In this document: positions 61,514 through 64,000 of the stretch, in pieces
Position numbering within the stretch: the first letter of the stretch is position 1
Layout: each line of letters opens with the position of its first letter
Assembly (NCBI GenBank): GCA_003457135.1
Contig: DMSQ01000089.1
Coordinates: 1 to 64,000, forward strand
Direction: 5' to 3'
DNA length: 64,000 nt
Source of the DNA: Prolixibacteraceae bacterium
GTDB taxonomy: Bacteria; Bacteroidota; Bacteroidia; Bacteroidales; Prolixibacteraceae
Translations under genes and position numbers: made by a program
The notes under the pieces: generated by a model
Database searches by the model: none
What the model saw: only the letters and a program-made list of their open reading frames with translations
Told to the model about the DNA's origin: nothing

Positions 61514-61798
61514 TTGCATGAAAAGGGTATTTCATTGAATTGGTCAGGTACAGTTACCGGAATCAACCCGGAAATAACCCGAAGCAACGCCATTGTGGTT
61601 TATCCAAATCCGGGGAACGGTATATTTACAGTGTTGGGCGCTAACATTATTAGCCTGAAGGTGACCAACCTCTCAGGAAAAGTTATTTGCACAAGCCAGA
61701 CTCCGGTATTTGATCTTTCTAACCAACCTATCGGAATCTATTTTGTATCGGTTAAAACTGACCGGACAACTGTGGTCAGGAAGATTATCCTGAATTAG
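61514..61798 (+). CDS. Orphan T9SS sorting-domain fragment
   Basis: A 94-aa frame that is almost entirely a T9SS type A sorting domain: VYPNPGNGIFTVLG near residue 29, then SLKVTNLSGKVI, and a GIYFVSVKTDRTTVVRKIIL ending. There is no signal peptide and no passenger domain, so the product cannot reach the T9SS by itself. The most likely explanation is a decayed gene whose 5' part has been lost, but a small gene with an unusual upstream exporter signal cannot be excluded. It lies 21 nt after the dehydratase gene. Confidence 0.6.
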   Translation: MHEKGISLNWSGTVTGINPEITRSNAIVVYPNPGNGIFTVLGANIISLKVTNLSGKVICTSQTPVFDLSNQPIGIYFVSVKTDRTTVVRKIILN

Positions 61799-61838
61799 AA
61801 AAAGACACAGCCCGATGCTCCGGCAAAGCACAGTTGAT

Positions 61839-63302
61839 TTACAGCATGGGACTTAAAATCCGGGCAAACGATTCCTTGATCTTGTTAATGCGTGGCCGCT
61901 TAATCCATTCTGCCAAAACAACCTCCTGACTTTTATCCTGATCTTCGAGAAACTGACTGACAAGGACTCCGGCAATTTCTTCATCATAGATCATTGCATT
62001 CACTTCGAAATTGGTTTCCAGACTGCGAAAGTCAAGATTTGCTGTTCCGACGGAGGAAAAAATACCATCAACCACAATCACTTTACTGTGAATAAATCCG
62101 GCTTTGTAGAAATAAATTTTTACTCCGGCTTCAAGCAGTTCTTCGATGTAGGAATTGGTTCCCCATTTGGCAGAAATTGCATCCGATAGGCCTGGTACGA
62201 TAATACGGACATCAATTCCACCCAATGCAGAAGTTTTCAGGGCGGTAACGATGTCTGAAGGCGGCATCAGATAAGGCGATGAAAGAAAAACGTATTCGGT
62301 AGCCGAAGCAATTGCAGCAAAATAGGCCTGACCGATACTCTCCCAATCCGAATCGGGCCCGCTGGCAACCATTTGAACCAGTTTTCCATTACCAGCCTCA
62401 AATGGTCTGAAATATTTTTCACCTTTCAGTATTTCTTTCGAAACAAAATACCAGTCGGCCATAAAGATGATCTGCAAGGCAGTGGCGCCTCCGCCAGAAA
62501 CTTTCAGGTGAGTATCGCGCCAGGGTCCAATCCCGGGAACTCCGTTCTGGTAGCGATCTGCAAAATTCAATCCACCAACAAATGCGGTTTCGCCATCAAC
62601 GACCAAAATTTTCCGATGGTTCCGGTAGTTTACTTTCGACGTCAGGTTAGGAAACCTTACCCGCATGAAACAATCCACTTTGACCCCAGCCTCAGTCATG
62701 GAACGAAGGAATTTACGTTTCAGCTTCCAGCTACCCACATCATCATAGATAAAACGCACTTCAACTCCTTCGCGGGCTTTCCGGATCAATGTTTCACGCA
62801 GATAATTCCCGATTGAATCGTCTTCCACAATATAAAATTCGAGATGGATATGGTGCCGGGCCAGTTCAATACTTCTGAAAATCTCAGGGAATGTTTCTTT
62901 CGCATTTTTTAAAACCTGTATTTCATTGTTATTCGTCAGGATTGCATTTGAATTGGACAGAAAAAGGTTCATCAGCCGCTTTTTGGAATACAACCGGTCG
63001 TTGATTTGAAAGTGGTTATTCGGAAGGTTTCCCAGTTGTTCAAGTGTCAGGTTTCTGAGTTTTTCAAGGTCTTTCAACCCTTTGCGCGAATACATCTTCG
63101 TTTTCCGGTATTCCTGACCAAAAAAAAGATAAAACACAATTCCGGCGAAAGGGAGTAATACCAAAATCAAAATCCAGCTTATAGTTTTCACCGGATTCCG
63201 GTTCTCCAGAATGATCAGGATAGCAATAAAAACAACCGTCAAAAAATAAAGGATGGCGACCAGACTAGGCAATGATTTCCATATATCGAACAAAATGGCC
63301 AT
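61839..63302 (-). CDS. cls: Cardiolipin synthase
   Basis: A 487-aa membrane phospholipase-D-superfamily enzyme that joins two phosphatidylglycerol molecules into cardiolipin. Two N-terminal helices lie at about 13-30 and 40-60. The first HKD motif contains HRKILVVDG near residue 228. The second contains HSKVIVVDG near 405, followed by GTANLDFRSLETNFE. The length is normal. The start at 63302 gives the expected short hydrophilic lead before helix 1. It is followed on the minus strand by the orphan T9SS fragment (convergent). Confidence 0.93.
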   Translation of the reverse strand: MAILFDIWKSLPSLVAILYFLTVVFIAILIILENRNPVKTISWILILVLLPFAGIVFYLFFGQEYRKTKMYSRKGLKDLEKLRNLTLEQLGNLPNNHFQINDRLYSKKRLMNLFLSNSNAILTNNNEIQVLKNAKETFPEIFRSIELARHHIHLEFYIVEDDSIGNYLRETLIRKAREGVEVRFIYDDVGSWKLKRKFLRSMTEAGVKVDCFMRVRFPNLTSKVNYRNHRKILVVDGETAFVGGLNFADRYQNGVPGIGPWRDTHLKVSGGGATALQIIFMADWYFVSKEILKGEKYFRPFEAGNGKLVQMVASGPDSDWESIGQAYFAAIASATEYVFLSSPYLMPPSDIVTALKTSALGGIDVRIIVPGLSDAISAKWGTNSYIEELLEAGVKIYFYKAGFIHSKVIVVDGIFSSVGTANLDFRSLETNFEVNAMIYDEEIAGVLVSQFLEDQDKSQEVVLAEWIKRPRINKIKESFARILSPML

Positions 63303-63362
63303 GTGTTTTCACGGGTTGATTTGGTGCGACTAAATTTCATGAAAAATAGTGGGATAAACAAA

Positions 63363-64000
63363 TTAAAAATTCCTCAACACATGCAATTTGCAATCGTCGA
63401 GCATTTCGAAACCAATCGTCTCTCCGGTAATGTGGGGAGCCTCAACTCCTTTACCGAAAAACTGGTTGCCGGTGTAAACAAAGGCTTCGTCCCATAAATC
63501 GTCCTGAATAAAACTATTGAGCAAAATACTCCCGCCTTCAACCACTATTGACAGGATATTCCGTTCATAAAGCTCCGAAAGCAATTGAGGAAGAATATCC
63601 TGATTGAAATCCAGAATGATGTATTTCCTTTTTTCTTTTTCCTCTTTCCTCTTTGATGTAAAAATCCAGGTCGGCGCTTTGCCATCAAAAATGTGTAGTT
63701 CCGAATCCAGCCGTCCACTTTGGTCAATCACCATCCTGATGGGTTGATTTCCGGTCCATTCGCGCACGGTAAGCGCCGGATTGTCAAACGCGGCAGTATT
63801 AGTGCCAATTAAAATAGCCGATTCTTCGGAACGCTGTTTATGGACCAGCCGTTTCGCCTGTGCATTCGTAATCCAGGTAGGGTGTTGGGTTTCAATCCGG
63901 ACGGTATCTATATAACCATCGAGCGTTTGTGCCCATTTCAACAAGATATACGGACGCTTTTTCTCATGAAAAGTGAAAAAGCGGCGGTTCAGTTCCTTGC
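63363..64000 (-). CDS. ribD: RibD C-terminal reductase domain, partial at right edge
   Basis: The frame is open to the right edge, so the gene continues outside the window. The visible part, from NRRFFTFHEKKRPY onward, is the reductase half of the bifunctional riboflavin enzyme RibD, which reduces the ribosyl group using NADPH. It includes LKWAQTLDGYIDT, the AILIGTNTAAFDNPALTVRE motif and the ending GVEAPHITGETIGF. The deaminase half would lie beyond 64000. The codon at 63942-63944 is TTG and is internal, not a true start. The gene ends 60 nt before the start of cls on the same strand. Confidence 0.9.
   Translation of the reverse strand, partial: KELNRRFFTFHEKKRPYILLKWAQTLDGYIDTVRIETQHPTWITNAQAKRLVHKQRSEESAILIGTNTAAFDNPALTVREWTGNQPIRMVIDQSGRLDSELHIFDGKAPTWIFTSKRKEEKEKRKYIILDFNQDILPQLLSELYERNILSIVVEGGSILLNSFIQDDLWDEAFVYTGNQFFGKGVEAPHITGETIGFEMLDDCKLHVLRNF

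Overview
The window is a chromosomal segment of a Bacteroidota bacterium, most likely from the Marinilabiliales/Prolixibacteraceae part of the phylum (inference). The signs are four proteins ending in type IX secretion (T9SS) sorting domains, promoters of the -33 TTG / -7 TAnnTTTG type, few Shine-Dalgarno sequences, the ribosomal order rplM-rpsI-rpsB-tsf, a DUF2723 membrane protein, a membrane-anchored AraC regulator, and a crtI-crtB/crtD-cruF-crtW carotenoid locus. Most of it is ordinary chromosome. There is no insertion sequence with a transposase, no CRISPR array and no prophage.

Layout. 1-5.1 kb: the tail of a VPS10/BNR protein, a PlsC acyltransferase, exported carbohydrate enzymes (ChbG/YdjC deacetylase, GH172), a DUF1456 protein, a Zn-dependent S1/P1-PLC-like enzyme and tRNA-Cys. 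5.6-11.6 kb: a MacAB-TolC-like efflux operon with one ATPase, two separate permeases, an adaptor and TolC. 12-24.5 kb: a membrane AraC regulator, then a 3075-aa LamG/FnIII T9SS protein and a 610-aa T9SS companion that share a module. 24.6-26.6 kb: a HicAB toxin-antitoxin locus with a frameshifted toxin, then a CorA-type transporter with a hairpin leader. 26.9-32.9 kb: a minus-strand run of DUF2723, polysaccharide deacetylase, purD and a polytopic membrane protein. 33-35.9 kb: rplM-rpsI-rpsB-tsf. 36-39.3 kb: glycosyltransferase, O-antigen-ligase-like protein and 3-methyladenine glycosylase. 39.5-43.9 kb: a LytTR regulator, a T9SS Sel1 protein, an NlpC/P60-like cysteine peptidase and two small lipoproteins, an accessory-looking region. 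43.9-47.5 kb: an outer-membrane protein, a POT-like MFS transporter and a periplasmic TPR-like protein.

47.7-54.7 kb is a carotenoid locus. crtI-crtB run rightward; crtD-cruF-crtW-acyltransferase-GT2 run leftward, with 9-nt and 2-nt gaps and two ATGA overlaps. The set suggests a ketolated 1'-hydroxy-carotenoid that is glycosylated and then acylated, as CruC/CruD do in green sulfur bacteria. No lycopene cyclase is present here. 54.7-64 kb holds a Gfo/Idh/MocA oxidoreductase with a ThuA/PmoA-like protein, lpxK overlapping a purine nucleoside phosphorylase gene, a GNAT, a PLP-dependent dehydratase, an orphan T9SS sorting domain, cardiolipin synthase and the 3' part of ribD.

Small palindromic elements are scattered between genes. 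The most striking is a four-hairpin element present twice (about 1.4 and 26.7 kb), with the same 51-nt hairpin spacing in both copies although the bases differ. GC-rich CCTCC/GGAGG palindromes occur at five or more places and run into the coding ends of two genes. A 44-nt terminator cassette is present twice with one mismatch.
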